A stretch of 64,000 bases of DNA from Anniella stebbinsi (GCA_029215795.1 JARDYH010000007.1:20619763-20683762); one strand, 5' to 3'. Positions 40,481-53,005 are shown, numbered from the stretch's first letter. The notes: generated from the sequence alone by a model not told the origin. Numbers and translations: made by a program.

Positions 40481-43100
40481 ATATGGCCCAGGGAGATACA
40501 GAAGATTATTCTAGATCATAGAAAGGCCAAGAATGTTATTAAGTAGTTTAAAACTTTCTCAGCTGAGAGGAAATGAAGCTGTTCCTTCTCAGAAGATTCT
40601 AGGGGCATCATGTTCCTGATCTCTTCACCTGCATGCATGTGGGGGGGGGGCTGTCTAAGCATCTACTATAGCATCAGCAGAAGTAGTATAAAGCCAACTA
40701 CTTACATAAACCAACACTTTTTAACTAAATAATTTGTACACAAATTGTGCAGTGGAATTAGAAATGTAGGCTCACCACTTATCTGTAGGGTGCCAGATTG
40801 CTTGATAGTAACATGTTTATATGTTGGTATTTTATTACTGAATAACTTCAGAAACAGCAAATGTTAGCACATAAAATGTCCCTAAAGGTATTTAAATCTG
40901 CTTATTCATGCACTGTGGCTTGTCACCAGTCCACTGGCCATGTTTATGTTCCTTGATTGGATGGCCTAAGGGTTAAAATAATGAGATCTTATTCTAATTT
41001 AAGCATTAATTATATTAATTGCTCAAACACCTCTGCATTTTCTTTGTGCGAGCCCATACTTCTAAAGAATATGGCAAACATGTCAAAATAGAGAAGGCCA
41101 CTTTCAGTCGGTACCTTTCGTAAAACTGCATGTGTATTTTTATTTTTATTATTTGGCTGGCTGATGTGTCGTCGCTTTGACCTCTTCATATCATTCAGAA
41201 TGTCAGAAAGATATAATTAGAGATTTGCACAAACAGCCTCTCAAAATTCTCCGTCCTATTTTTGGACAGAAGAATTGGGAGGATAATTGCACTGTATTTC
41301 GCCAGGTGGAGGAGAATTTCTCCAAGAGTTTCTCATGCCACTGCAAGTTGAAACAGCATCAACATACAACGTTACAAGTGAATCAAAAGTACCTTTTACT
41401 GTACACTACATTTTGAAGGGTCCAGCTCACTAAGGAGCAGGAGAATTTTATATTAACTTGCCTAACAATCTCTCATTGGCTTGGTGCAAGGGGCATCATG
41501 TCCCTAATCTCTTCACCTGTCTAGGGGGCTGCCTATACATGGGGAAAGCCCTGCGGTGGCTGTGGATCTGCACTGCATCAGATTTAGCCCCACTTTTTCA
41601 AACGGGGAGAGAAATCAACATGGTGTTTCCGCTGTGTAACACTCCATGTCCAATCTGGAGTTAACCCTGGAGGAAGGCGACCAGCGATTGATCACCTTCC
41701 ATCAGAAAGAGGGTGGGGGTGGCTCCAGACCTGGATGGCCTCCCAGAAACCCTGTGCTTCCTCCTCAGCATCAGGATTACCCGCTCATATCCCGGGAGAG
41801 GGAAAGCTCAGGGTTGAAGGGGGAGGTGATGCCAACCCAGCACCATGAAGACAGCCCTAGGATCTTGAGCTCCTTCTCTCCCTCCTCTCCCTATCTCTGA
41901 AGCAAACCCATCTTCTCTTTCCTGTTCAGTGCTAGGTTAGCATTCAATCCACACTGAGTTTAAACCCTGAATTCGAGCTCTGGCTTCAAATTAATTATAC
42001 CCCTTTGCAGGTATTCAACATGTACTTGTTGAATGTACTTGTGGGGTGGATAGCAGGCTCTGTCCTGGACCCACAAGCATCCTTAGAACATCTGTAGAGG
42101 GCTTGTTTGCTGATTACATCAGGAAAGCCTTCTACCAGGACAGCTGTACATGTGGTAGCCCTTTTGAATTAACGTGTGTTGGACAGGGGCAGAGCTCACA
42201 ACTAAGAAGCTGCCCCTCCTCACTAAACGCTCTCCTAAGGACCTATGCATAAATGTTATTCCTACTTTCTTGCAAGCACACAGCCCCAATTCAGTTTGGG
42301 ACCATGGTGTTTCAGAAGGTCTAAGCCTCTCCCCACCTGTTTTTGATCTGAACTTATAAACTCCCATGAGGGGATTTTAAAAGAAAGAGAAAGCCTCCAC
42401 TGATTCCAATGGAAAATTTTATTTTCCAACCACAATGAGAACAGAAAAGCCAAGGCAGGAGGAATTTCCAGAGAAGATGGAAGAGGGAGGTTCCTGTTGT
42501 TGTGATACCCCATAGACTATTGAGAGAAATTTTATGTTTTGACAAGTCAGGAGAATTATGACATTTGAACTTATTTATGTCACAGTAAATTGGTGTGTGC
42601 GTAGCATGCGGGGCAGATAATACCCGCTGATTGTTTCCCCCAGCTTTTCCTATTTTATGTCAAATATAGGAATAATAAGGTATATATATAGTGTTTTTAT
42701 ATTTATTGTTGTTTTCCCCCTTTATATTTGACAGCTGGAGCATTAAAACAAAACTCTGAGTAAATTAAAGCAATAACCAAATGACACAGGGCAGCTGTTT
42801 CAGCTCTTTCCGTACAACAATGCTTTTTAGAAAAGGGAATGAATCTAATGGAATCTAACAAACAATGCTGAAGTGGCAATAAGTGATTTAAAATGTACAG
42901 GGAGGTCTCACACAAGCAAGCTCACCAAGCACTAAATGGAGGAAACACTCTAGCTGCTTTGCACTTTTAAGAATAACCAATGCACACACACACACTAGAC
43001 TTGTTATTTTTCTAGACCCACAAGAATTTCTGCATTATGATTTTGCTTATGTTTCCTTTGTTGCAAAATGGGGCACGTCTATGCCAGATTTGGGGCACAT
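40481..43100. other. Mostly unassigned sequence
   Basis: About 2.6 kb with no gene. A GC-rich, possibly foldback stretch at 41450-41660 ('ggggcatcatgtccctaatc', also near 40608) hints at an old MITE pair. The overlapping frames at 41458-42545 have no domain. At 43072 a short duplicate of the 43108 element terminus ('gggcacgtctatgccag') is seen. Confidence 0.4.
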
Positions 43101-43107
43101 AGATTTG

Positions 43108-43676
43108 GGGCATGTCTACGCCAGCCATTTATCCTGGGGTCAGCTTGAGGTTGTCCATGTGCATCTAGATGATGCACAGCTGATCCTGGGTCAACCAGGG
43201 ATGACCTCTCAGTTGTCCCCGGATAACTGGGACTCCACTTAATTCAATTTTTCCTGCGGTCCTGGGACAACCCCACCATGTGCATAGTGGCATGGGCTCC
43301 CGGGTCCTCCCTCCTCCCTACGAGTAGTGGGGCTTTTCAAATGGGCATGGAGCTGTGTGGGGGTTCAGTGCCCATTGGGATGGGGGGCAGCATTGTCGCC
43401 ATTCCCAGATTGGCTCTTGGTGTGTTGGGGCACAAATTTGAAAGGGTTTTTTTTTCTCCAGAAAAATTAGCTTTGGCACAGGATCATACCCACACAATTG
43501 CACTTCTCTCGCCTTTCTAGGGAAAGCAACAACAACAATGCTGCACCAGGAATGTCCTTCTTGACTTCCAGGATGTCATGCTGGCATGTGCACCCTGGAG
43601 GATGATCCTGGAAGCTGTAAAGCCTGAGATCCTCCCCCCCCCCCATCCTGGAAGGCCTTCAGGTGTAGATGAGCCC
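43108..43676 (+). mobile_element. Harbinger-like MITE, 569 bp, copy 2
   Basis: Starts GGGCATGTCTACGCCAG and ends CTTCAGGTGTAGATGAGCCC; TTG on both sides (43105-43107 and 43677-43679). Matches 28318-28881 in reverse complement over its full length. Internal homopolymer runs (T at 43447-43455, C at 43635-43644) show decay. No intact ORF. Confidence 0.75.
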
Positions 43677-43811
43677 TTGATCTGGTTTACATGATTTCTC
43701 CTATATAGTAATTGCAGAGTTATATAAACTGGTCAATCCTCTCTTCAGACCTGCATCCAAATTCCTATTTGAGTTTATTTGTTTGATCCTTATTTACACC
43801 ACCCTCCACCT

Positions 43812-43932
43812 ACATGGTGACTTTCAGATGTTTTGAACTTCACCTCCAATCAACCACAGGTAGCATGGCCAATGGTCAGGAGTGCTGGGATTTGTAGTCC
43901 AAAGCATGTGGACAGCACCATCTTGGGGAATG
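43812..43932. mobile_element. Palindromic hAT-like MITE
   Basis: 'ggtgactttcagatgttttg' left, 'catggccaatggtcaggagt' centre, 'tgggatttgtagtccaaagc' and 'caccatcttggggaatg' right: the standard order of the 'actacaactccca' palindrome. Confidence 0.6.
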
Positions 43933-44290
43933 ATGCTTTAGAGTAATGCACATCAAATGTAAAATCCCCTACTGAATAAAACATCAGATGTAGATGTTAA
44001 TGCAAAGAACAATCTATTACTAATGAATTTTCTAACTTGTTTATTCCAGGTTGTTGGAACCTATTGTAATTTACCTTCATGTATTGGATTTACCCCAATT
44101 ATTAATACTTAACCTTAATAATCACCTTAATTATTGTTTAACTGGTTTAAATCATTGTTCCTAGGTTTTGAGATATTGATATATTAAATATATTATCAAT
44201 GGATTATTATTATTATTATTTAATGCCCTGATAATTATGAATGATTGCATTATTATTAGTATAGAATATTTATTGCATTATTCTATATAT
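43933..44290. other. AT-rich unassigned sequence
   Basis: Contains (ATT) runs at 44203-44222. No gene seen. Confidence 0.45.
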
Positions 44291-44293
44291 TGA

Positions 44294-44384
44294 GATTGCA
44301 ATCCTATAAACTCTTATCTGGGATTAAGTCCCATTGAACTCAGTGAGACTTACTTCTGAGAAAGTATACATAGGGTTGCACTGT
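44294..44384. repeat. Palindromic dispersed repeat ('cccattgaactcagtgagac')
   Basis: 'gattgcaatcctataaactc' and 'gtatacatagggttgcact' are inverted around 'agtcccattgaactcagtga'. Related decayed copies at 17661, 32385, 35890, 39088 and 59850. Confidence 0.65.
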
Positions 44385-44484
44385 GGTTACTGCGGGTGAG
44401 TTGGTTGCTTCTTGTTTGTTGCTTTTAGCATTTTTCAGCTTTCATGTGAACCTCCTTCAGTATGAAACAGAGGATAGATAAGAT

Positions 44485-44485
44485 T

Positions 44486-44523
<38 letters not shown>
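44485..44523. repeat. (GATA)n microsatellite
   Basis: About ten GATA units within 'aggatagataagattatag' type flanks. Confidence 0.95.
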
Positions 44524-44525
<2 letters not shown>

Positions 44526-44538
44526 GATATTAGATAGA

Positions 44539-44705
44539 CAGTGGAGGCTGTTGGCACTGATATTGATGGAGCTGTGAACCCATACTGGGTTTCAGTCAGA
44601 ACCAGCCAGAACTCTAAATGAGATATCCAAGGTGCTGGACCTATTTTGGGGAGAGGCTTCACCATCTTGGATATCTCATTTACAGTTGTGGCTGGTTCTG
44701 ACTAA
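44539..44705. mobile_element. hAT-like MITE with CAGTGG end, right end altered
   Basis: Starts CAGTGGAGGCTGTTGGCAC; 'gggtttcagtcagaaccagc' and 'ggctggttctgactaagg' are inverted around 'atatccaaggtgctggacct' and 'caccatcttggatatctc'. Same family as 12606 and 56162, but the terminal CCACTG is missing and the sequence runs into 'taaggatgtccaaattttgt', the start of another repeat. Confidence 0.55.
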
Positions 44706-45034
44706 GGATGTCCAAATTTTGTGAAATCTGTCCTGTGTGTGTTTTGTGGATTGTGCGGTGTTGTTTGTTCCAGTGTCTGTTCACAGACAATTTGGATTAA
44801 CACCCCCCCCACACACACACACACACACAATGTGGAAATAATATGCAAATAATTCTGTAAGAAAGTTAGCAGGAATTTACATAATTCATGTTAGTATGCA
44901 ATTGTGAGGTTATCCTTGACCACTTGCTGCTGCTGCCCCGTCTCGCTTTTACTATTTAGGCCCCGCAGCACCACAGCCCAGCAACCTGGCCTCCAGGTAA
45001 CTTCTTTGTTCCGCTGCCACCAGTACCTTCGCAG
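44706..45034. other. Unassigned sequence
   Basis: A C-run and (CA)n at 44802-44829. 'aaggatgtccaaattttgtg' resembles the terminus of the 57125 repeat. GC-rich at 44920-45010. Confidence 0.4.
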
Positions 45035-46097
45035 TGTCAGATGTCGAGCGTTTCATGGACAACTCACGAGGCAGGCCTTGTGAATTGTAAGTTGAAAGAT
45101 TGGGAATTGTTGTGAGAAAGTTTGTGTCTTTGTAAGCTTATCTGTTGCTGTTTCTCGTGGAAGGTTTGCTAGCCCAGGCTTTGAGCTGGGGAGTTTCCTT
45201 GAGAACAAAAGTATGTTTGGAAAAGGTGGGGGCAATCCTGCAAGCTGTCTCTCACATGGTGTCGTCATCAAGAGGAGGTTGAACTGTGCCGCTCTGTGGG
45301 CACATGAGTTTGGGTTATAGGTCTGAGGTCCTGTCTGTCAAGTGGCTTGGAATAGCCAGCCTCCAGGCTATAAGAGGAACGAGCAAAGGGGAGGACCTTT
45401 GCTAGGGATCATCAGTTCGACGCTTGCCATGAAACTCCTCGTGTTTGGGATTCTATCTGTTTGGAGATGTTGGATGCACTCTGTACATGCTCTGTTGCTA
45501 TTTGGACTTGGAATTTCTAAGGACTGTGCCATGGAAAGTGCTCTGAGGCTTTTCATAGACTTGGACTTGCAGTTACTGTTCTGGATTGTGTTCTATGGCC
45601 TGAGAGAGAGCTTTCCCCACATGGAGCCAAAGTACAGGCACAGGGGAAGTTTCCTAGGTCGACCGTTGCAGTTTTGGATTGTGTGTGTGACCTGCAAGAG
45701 AGCCTCCTCTCAGAGCCTTTGCTACAGGCAGAGGGGTTCCTGGGTCGATGTTCGTTTCCCTGGCATCTTGCCTACTTGGATCAACTCAGTGCTTACTGGC
45801 AGACTGGGTGGTCTGTACAAGATGTATAATATCTCTGCCGGTCTTCAGGCACCCCTGTACTGAAGCTGACCCTGCACTTCTCCTCCTGAGAGAGATTGCT
45901 GTTCTGGTTCGCATCAAACCGTTTGAGTCTAAAGCTGTCTGGCCATCAACAGCTTTACGTGTATGTGTGTAGAAATGAAACCATTATGCTTGAATTCCGT
46001 GTGATTTCACAAATAAAGGAGTCTCACTGTTTGGAGTGTCTTGTCAGTTTGCCTAAGTTTGTGAGCAGAAGCCTAGGGTTGGGCAAGGGCCACGACA
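45035..46097 (+). mobile_element. Solo LTR of an endogenous retroelement (1063 bp)
   Basis: Begins TGTCAGATGTCG and ends GGGCCACGACA (TGTC...GACA). Flanked by CGCAG (45030-45034) and CTCAG (46098-46102), a 4/5 match to a 5-bp target duplication. A TATA-like CTATAAGAGG lies at 45368-45377 and a polyadenylation signal AATAAA at 46012-46017, so U3, R and U5 can be recognised. No internal region, gag, pol or env is present next to it. The 173-codon frame at 45342-45863 is LTR sequence. Gypsy or ERV origin cannot be decided by eye. Confidence 0.65.
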
Positions 46098-46326
46098 CTC
46101 AGGTACACCCACAGATCACACCAGGAGATGGAATTAACAATAATTTATTAATAAGAAATTGCGTGTCAACAAGCTTAATGATTACTTCAGTTCAACTGCG
46201 TATCGGTTACAAGGTTTCAATGCTTATTGGTTTCAGTCAGAACAAACTGTTCCTTATTTAATTTATGCTCTAAAATCTTATCTCAATCTCTCAGTCAAAC
46301 ACTTTTCTCATCTAATAATCCTGCTT

Positions 46327-46368
<42 letters not shown>

Positions 46369-46640
46369 ACTTGCAATTCTCTCAAATCTCCCCCAATCTG
46401 CCTGTCAGCTTTCTCTGTCAGACACATATATACACTCTACTCACGCTGTAGCTCCTCCCACTCTTACACAGCCAGCTAATCCAGGCACTCCAATCAACCA
46501 GCCAATCAACACTCACCTTCCATTCGGGCACACAGCTAGGCAATCCAGGCAATCCAGCCACTCCCCCACAAACAGCTAATCGCTCTATACTTACCAAGAC
46601 CTATATCCACAAACAGTAAGTACATTTCAGCCTAGTTGTT
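46098..46640. other. Unassigned sequence downstream of the LTR
   Basis: AT-rich to C-rich, with 'caatccaggcaatccagcc' repeats near 46541-46560 that recall the sequence at 4930-5000. Possibly a second, decayed LTR-type repeat. It holds the CT microsatellite listed separately. Confidence 0.3.
46330..46365. repeat. (CT)18 microsatellite
   Basis: Uninterrupted CT dinucleotides. Confidence 0.96.
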
Positions 46641-46859
46641 TGCTTTACCTGTTATTGTTCTTAACCCTTTTTAAAGATATAAATGAATGCATATCACAAA
46701 CAATAAACTTTGCGATATATTTACAACCACAAACAGTAGAACATCACAGTAATATCTATCCTATTGTCCCCCATTTCATCCTATTCCCCCACCCCTGCAT
46801 ATATTTTCTAGCATGGCATATGTCTGAGCAGAAACTCGTGCATTTTCCTGTGAATGGAT

Positions 46860-47080
46860 TTGTATATATTTGTTTTGTTTTGTTTTTGTAGTTTTTTTTT
46901 TTGAAGTGTTGAAGTGGTTTTTAAATGTACAGATTGTGTGTATGTTGTATGTTTTTGCTGTTTTAATTTTTGTATATTGTTTTTAATTGTTTTTAATCCT
47001 ATGTAAACTGCCCAGAGAGCTTCTGCTATGGGGCGGTATACAAATGTAATAAATAAATAAATATAAATAAATAAATAACT
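46860..47080 (+). mobile_element. LINE 3' tail
   Basis: A T-rich run (46865-46990), then 'gtaaactgcccagagagctt', 'ctgctatggggcggtataca' and '(AAAT)n'. Last part of the family at 32760, 37357 and 61000. Confidence 0.7.
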
Positions 47081-48400
47081 CTCCCCCCCCCTCCCCAGCA
47101 TAAACTTTTGAGGACCAGATACTATTGCCTGTGATGTAATTTCATTAGAAAACTATTCCTTTACATGCAGGAAGAGGTGCATAGGTAGATAAATAGACAG
47201 GCAGATGCACAGATGTACTGGAAGTACAAGTGATAAAAAGGTGGGTATATCTCTCAAACACATCTTTAACACATAGGTATAGAGATTATACATCTATGTA
47301 CTTATTTAAGCAACCTATATATTCTAGACTATATCTAAAAAGACATCTTGAAACTATTTGCAACATAAAAAATACAAAAGCAAAGCATCCACAGTTAAAA
47401 CATTTGAAAACAGAAAATGCAGAACATGTCATTTTAAAAAAAAGCATTCAAATTCAAAATCCACAGTTGATGCCACATGTTGCCCTTGTTGTTACCACAG
47501 ATTAACTGCAGAATCCTATAGTTATTTACTCACAAGCAAATTTTAATGTATTCAGTTGATCAGCATGTGTAGTATTGCTACCTAATATGACTACCATTTA
47601 TGGAATGTATTTACATAAGAACTACTTTCTGGTGGCTATTTTGATTTGTGATTAACTGGGAGCAAGCTAACTGCAAGGGTCCCTTATAAAGAGAGCATAT
47701 TTTTTTCACAGATATATTATTTCCATATTATTTTTACTATATTCCCTTTTGAGAAATGAAAACGCAAATAAAACTTGGAAATTGGCAAGCCATCAAAATA
47801 ATAAGCAAATGTGTACTGTCGTAGATGCAAGCTGTTTCATGCTATTGTTAAAATTCAATCTACTAAATGTAATCAACAATTATGCTACCCAATATTAACT
47901 AGAACTTGCATCTCTCATTAAACATGTGGAGAGATCTGCTTTCTTTTCATTCAATAAAGCAAAATTGCATTCTCTCTTTCAGTTGTCATACACCAAATTT
48001 GTAAGCAAAATTTGGAGCCCTGATTGATATCGAAACAGCTATATCTTGAAACGTACTAAACATGCACCAATTACTTGCTAAAATATTAACATTTATAATG
48101 TAATTGAAATTTAAGTTGCTATAATGATTTATTAATCCTAGTTTTCAAATTATTTAATTATCTCAGTCAAATGGTAATGAATCATAGTCATGATTCAAGT
48201 TGCTTCAATAAATCCACTTTTCAAATGGTTAATTGAAGAAAATGTGGTCCTAAGAAAAAGACAGTTCAGAGAAATATATGTGATGTATATATTTTAATAC
48301 AGCTTTATAATACTGTATTTGTAGCCATGTTGTATAGTACAAGGTACTGCTTTGGTGTGGAGAGGTGATGTAAGGGCAGCTTCCAAGTGGCATTACTGTC
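47081..48400. other. AT-rich unassigned sequence
   Basis: No gene or family recognised in about 1.3 kb. Confidence 0.5.
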
Positions 48401-48680
48401 ATAAGAAGAACCATGCTGGATCAACCTTTAGGACCATATAGTCCAAAATTCTGTTCACACATTGGCCAACCAGCTACCCATTGGAACCTCTCAAGTAGGA
48501 CATGCGTGCAACAATGCTCTCCTGCCCATGTTCCCCAGATTCTGGTGCGAACGGGCATTCTGCTTCTGATACTGGAGGTGGCATATAACCATCAGGACCA
48601 GTAGACACTGATACACTTATCCTCTATTCATTTGTATAAGCCTCTTTAAAAGCCATTGTAGGGATCATTTGGGTAGATCT
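48401..48680 (-). mobile_element. CR1-type LINE 3' fragment
   Basis: 'ataagaagaaccatgctgga', 'ctgttcacacattggccaac', 'gctctcctgcccatgttccc' and 'ctgatactggaggtggcat' follow the minus-strand order seen at 55155 and 58620. Confidence 0.8.
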
Positions 48681-48955
48681 TCACTTCTGCTGCAACTGTA
48701 GTTGCAGACTTTGGCAGAGTTGGTGACTTTAAAAAGAGGGAAGGAGGGAGGGAGGAAATGGTGGTTGCCACACCATGCTAAGTGCCCCTTCCCCCACAAA
48801 TTGTGAACCCCAATGACTCATCAAAATGACCCACCCAAATTTTCTGCCTGCACACCGGGTGTCAAATTTGGGTGGGCCTTTCCCCATCTACCCTAAAATA
48901 TGTCTTAAGAGTAAAGGTTGCCTTAGTAATCATTTATTATCTTGGAAATGAGAAA
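48681..48955. other. Unassigned sequence
   Basis: 'agatcttcacttctgctgc' near 48673 may be the end of a TCTAC-type MITE. Otherwise not recognised. Confidence 0.35.
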
Positions 48956-48960
48956 TTCCT

Positions 48961-49121
48961 AGGAACATAGGAAGCTGCCTTAAAATGAGACAGACCATTA
49001 GGTCCACCTAGACCAGTATTGTCAACACTGACTGGCAGAGGCTCTCCAAGGTTTCAGGCAGGATTAAACCTGGGACCTCCTGCATTCAAAGCAAGTGCTC
49101 TATCACTGACCTTCATCCCTT
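48961..49121 (-). mobile_element. SINE with tRNA-Ala-like head
   Basis: On the minus strand: 'gtcagtgatagagcacttgc' (A-box region), 'tttgaatgcagg', a B box 'GGTTTAATCCT', then 'cctctgccagtcagtgttga' and a tail 'ggcagcttcctatgttcct'. The head resembles a tRNA-Ala (TGC)-type gene but lacks a foldable body, so it is a SINE and not a tRNA gene. A second, truncated copy is at 63931. Confidence 0.78.
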
Positions 49122-49882
49122 CTCTTACTGATCCATCCATTCAGGATGCTTACGGTAGAATTTCACAGCACACCTCAGTAAATAGGAATGATTTAACAGT
49201 GTCACCACAATTAAAGACCGAAGTGCATTGGGGGGGGGGGTTGGGGGGAGGGGAAGGAAACCGTGGAAGGGAGAATGACAAAGTTTATAAAATTATGGAT
49301 AATAATTATGCATAGTGCCTAGTGTAATGAACTCAAAGTTTAGCAGTGATCCAGGCATGGACACAGAAAGCAAAGACATCATGGAGAAGAATTTGAGGGT
49401 GAAACCCTTCCTGAGAAAATGGTATTGTTGAAGGAAAAACAAACAAGCAAACTACAGCATTGAGTGTTGTTGGGAACACTGAGAGCAAATTGCTTCATTT
49501 CTCCACTGTTGTTGAGAGAGCTTTGTGGCCCAACCCTCTCCATTATGTTCCCTAAGCAAGGGGGTATTTGCAGCTGGCCTGTAGTTGTCAAATACCATTG
49601 GGTCCCTAGTGGACTTCTTCAGGAGTGGTCACTTTACGGCCTCCTTAACGACATCCCTATAAACTTCGGTCATCCTTTGTAAGACTGTAAATACCAACGA
49701 TTTTCTTTACTGTTTGTGCCTAAAGTTGTCTGGGTGAGTAAATAGAGACAGGATGTTCCTTTCTGTTATTGGGAATGGATGAACAAGGTGTGGCAGTTGA
49801 CAGGTAATATTAGTAGTTCACTATTAACTGTTGTTACAGGTGCAATGGTTATAAGTATAAGTATGTTAAGGGATCATTAAAA
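49122..49882. other. Unassigned sequence
   Basis: G-run at 49232-49250. Nothing else recognised. Confidence 0.45.
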
Positions 49883-49884
49883 AT

Positions 49885-49887
49885 GAT

Positions 49888-49918
<31 letters not shown>

Positions 49919-50035
49919 TTTCTAACCCGCCTCTCCATCCAGATCAAGACAGGGAACAACAACAAATATAAACATAAAAATCATAAAATAGATAAACCAT
50001 TAAAACAGATAAAAACAAATACCCCCACATACTAT
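49885..50035 (-). mobile_element. L2-like LINE 3' end with (ATTT)n tail
   Basis: (TTTA) repeats at 49885-49920, then 'aacccgcctctccatccaga' and 'tcaagacagggaacaacaac', the 3' terminal block shared with 10246 and 24995. Confidence 0.7.
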
Positions 50036-51890
50036 TTGCATGTGTTTTTATACTTCATAATGTGTGGTATTATTCACCCCAATGACTAATGTGCAACTAT
50101 ATTGTTTAAGTGGAAATGAGAAGGTCTCAACCATGGCACTTCATTTATTTATTTATTAACTTCTAAATGGTGTAGTGCTTAATAATGCCCAAAGGAAATC
50201 ATATGTATGGATTTCTTGGGGCACATTTGACTCTGAACCTAGTTTGGTAAAGTCTTTTTTTTTTTTTAATCAGAGGCGGTTTAAACTTGTGATCTTTAGG
50301 GCATGATCCCATGCATCTTTAGACAGAAAAAGGGTCTACAACTCCCGGCATGCCCAGCCAGCAGGAGGTGGCTGTCAATATCAGCTTTGCTGCCACTACT
50401 AGCGGCCAAAAAAGATGACAAATAAGAAAGGAAAGAGAATGTGAGTACCAAAAAGAATTACATTAATATGAATGAATTATTAAATAATTTTGTTCTATTT
50501 ATATTTATATTTTATTTTTGTATTAATGTCTCTAAGAATCAAAAGGAATGGGAAGAAATCTTAACCCCTAGCATATGTTCATGTACATTAACATAAAACA
50601 ACAGCAGCACAGCAGCTTTGAGAATAGGAATATCTCCTTCCTCCATAAAAGAAAAGAGGGGGAATGTAATACCAATAAAATAACTTGATTTGTTTCAAGC
50701 TTGCTGAAGTGCAACAAGTTGGATGCAAATTTCAATACCTAGATCTGTCCAAAATCCAGTGATTGGAGAAGGAAAAAAAAGAATGTATTTAGATTATTGA
50801 TGCAGCTCATAACCCATTTTAAACAATTACCATTGATCTGGAGGCAATGAGGCTTTGGTATTCATCTCATGAAGAAATTCTACATAGCAAGAATGTGCTA
50901 TTTTTCATTCTGAAAACTTTGCTTCATGGCTATCAAACTCCCCCATGCTTTACTCCATTTTGTCAGTGGTCCATAATAAAGAAAAGAACAGATTAAATTT
51001 TATGAATTCAGCCAGCTAAGTGAATAATTCTAGGTTTCAATTATTTCTGACTTAATGCCCGAGTGTGTCTAATTTTCATTCTAATGCCTACAGAGAATCA
51101 TGACTTTAGCATAATTCATGTTGATGCATTTTGACATTTTCAACTGCGGTGGTTTGCTTCCCGGGAATACGCAAGCCATCAGAAAATGCAATAAAAAAAT
51201 ATCAAAAGGAAATATCTCAGAGAACTAAGGGAACTAATTTGGATATGAGTGCAGCATAGTGTAACTACAAAAGGGATTGGACTTTGAGAGCTGCATTCAC
51301 TAAGCAGAGGACTCCCATCTGAAACCACAATGAGTTCTTAGCATGCCGATATTCATACTTCCCTTTCAGAAGATTGGACAAAATGTTCCTGATTTGTCTT
51401 TTTTCCCCCTTTTTTAAATGGAATTCATTTCAGTTTTATGGAGTCAAGGGAATCTCATCCTTTCCTTTTTATGCAGCAAAGTTGGAGGACTCCTAGCCAT
51501 TGTTAAAGCTTAACATGCCATTGTTTTATTCATTATTTAGCTCTGGATAATGTTACACAATGTGCTCTTCTTATGCGGGAAACACTGGTGCAAACTCATG
51601 TTGTCTGTTATACAAGACTAGCAATATGCCTGTCACTATTGACTGATTGGAGAGAGGTGGCTACAGATGAGCAGAGAATACAAACACAGCACATGGCACA
51701 TAGACTAGTATTTTCTAGTGCTGTGCTGAAAGTTTGTACTACATATTTCCTCTCCCCCCCCCCCCGGCCATTTTCATTCAATTTGATAGAAAATAATTTA
51801 CTTTCAAAATCAAAATCAAATTCGGAGGCATTTTTGGAGAAATTCTCATAGGCTGGGATCAGGGTTGTTGCATTTACCTTATTTATGAGA
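50036..51890. other. AT-rich unassigned sequence
   Basis: Around 50302-50350, 'gcatgatcccatgcatcttt', 'agacagaaaaagggtctaca' and 'actcccggcatgcccagcc' are a piece of the foldback repeat at 31850. A T-run at 50255-50266. No gene. Confidence 0.45.
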
Positions 51891-51894
51891 AAAA

Positions 51895-52324
51895 CTAGGG
51901 TTGTGTGTCCATCCTGTCTTTCACTATACATTCATAGTTCTGGCATCTTGTAGCACACAGCTCTAGTTCCACCTGTTCCTTGGAGCTAGACACAACACCA
52001 CCAACCTCACATCTGCATTGTGAGAGATGCAAAGCTGGGACTAGGCTGCCAACACAGTTGATGTTGTTGCAACTTTCAGCGGCAATGCAACAAACAAACA
52101 AAAATCAAAAGAACAAAAACTTTATGCAGATGAAAGAAAGCTGTGCTACAAACCCTGCCAATGGTGAACCCTACCTGTGAGAAACCATTGATAATTTCTC
52201 TTCCCCCTGAAAGGAGAAATTTCACCTGAAAATGATGTTATTTTGGGAATCTCTCCCCCAACCCATTTCTCTGTCCACATATAGGGTGGAGAATTTTGAG
52301 AGGGCATTTGCACACAGCTCTGGT
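51895..52324. mobile_element. Non-autonomous repeat, copy 2 of 3
   Basis: Left CTAGGGTTGTGTG and right 'gcacacagctctgg' are inverted. 52141-52322 matches 1981-2129. An inner 'gcacacagctctagtt' at 51953-51968 suggests that two copies lie end to end. Confidence 0.5.
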
Positions 52325-52584
52325 TATTCCCCCTTTATTGTGCTTTCCCTCCCTTCCAGTCCTCTTCACACACTCTGACTGGCATTTTACATGTGGATGT
52401 TAAATCACACAGGGGATGATAAAGGGCAAGAGTTCCAGCCCAAAATATGTTTTACCACTTGAAGAAAGCCCAAATTTGTGTCACTTCACCTGCTACAGCC
52501 ACCTCCCATTCCCGCTACTACTGTGGAAAGGTTGGCAATGCGGCAACAGGGACAGGGCAGTAATTTTATGTAAGTGTCAGGTAT

Positions 52585-53005
52585 TATCTTTACAGCCCTA
52601 CATAGTTTGGGTCCAGGTTACCTGCGGGATAGCCTTCCCACGTACAATCCGCCCGACACACTCAGATCCTCTTGGGGGAACTTGCTTCAGTCAGCTAAAA
52701 CTAGGCTGACAACTGTTACCCAGAAAACCTTTTCTTCTGTGGCCCCCAGACTCTGGAATGGCCTGTTGGAAGAGTTTCGTCAACGCAACTCTCTCTAAGT
52801 TTAAGACAGCTATAAAAGCTAGCCTCTTCTGGAAGGCCTACCCAGATGAATTTTAAACCAAGAATTTTACGATGTCTTGATTGTTATCATGATATTGTAT
52901 TGGTTTTATATGCTCTTTTAATTCATTTTATGTATTCGATTTATATTGTATTGTTGTGCTAATGTTGTTTCCCAGCTCAATCCAAAGGGAGAGGCAGGTA
53001 AGAAT
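52585..53005 (+). mobile_element. L2-like LINE: ORF2 C-terminus and 3' UTR
   Basis: The frame at about 52594-52798 reads ALHSLGPGYLRDSLPTY and later FSSVAPRLWNGLLEEFRQ, the conserved last block of L2/CR1-clade ORF2 (x-A-P-x-L-W-N-x-L). A one-base shift near 52790 gives an early stop; the next frame continues KFKTAIKASLFWKAYPDEF to a TAA at 52854-52856. The 3' UTR ends 'gtttcccagctcaatccaaa' and 'gggagaggcaggtaag'. Confidence 0.82.

Noticed and set aside
44485..44523. GATA repeat as a sex-chromosome marker
   Set aside because: About ten units only; short GATA runs are common on all reptile chromosomes, so no chromosome inference is justified.
45342..45863. 173-codon plus-strand frame, the longest in the window
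   Set aside because: It lies wholly inside the solo LTR between the TATA-like box and the polyadenylation signal, has no recognisable domain and is rich in Trp, Cys and Leu, as expected of a chance frame.
48961..49121. Possible tRNA-Ala gene
   Set aside because: The head is degenerate and joined to a SINE body ending in the family's tail.
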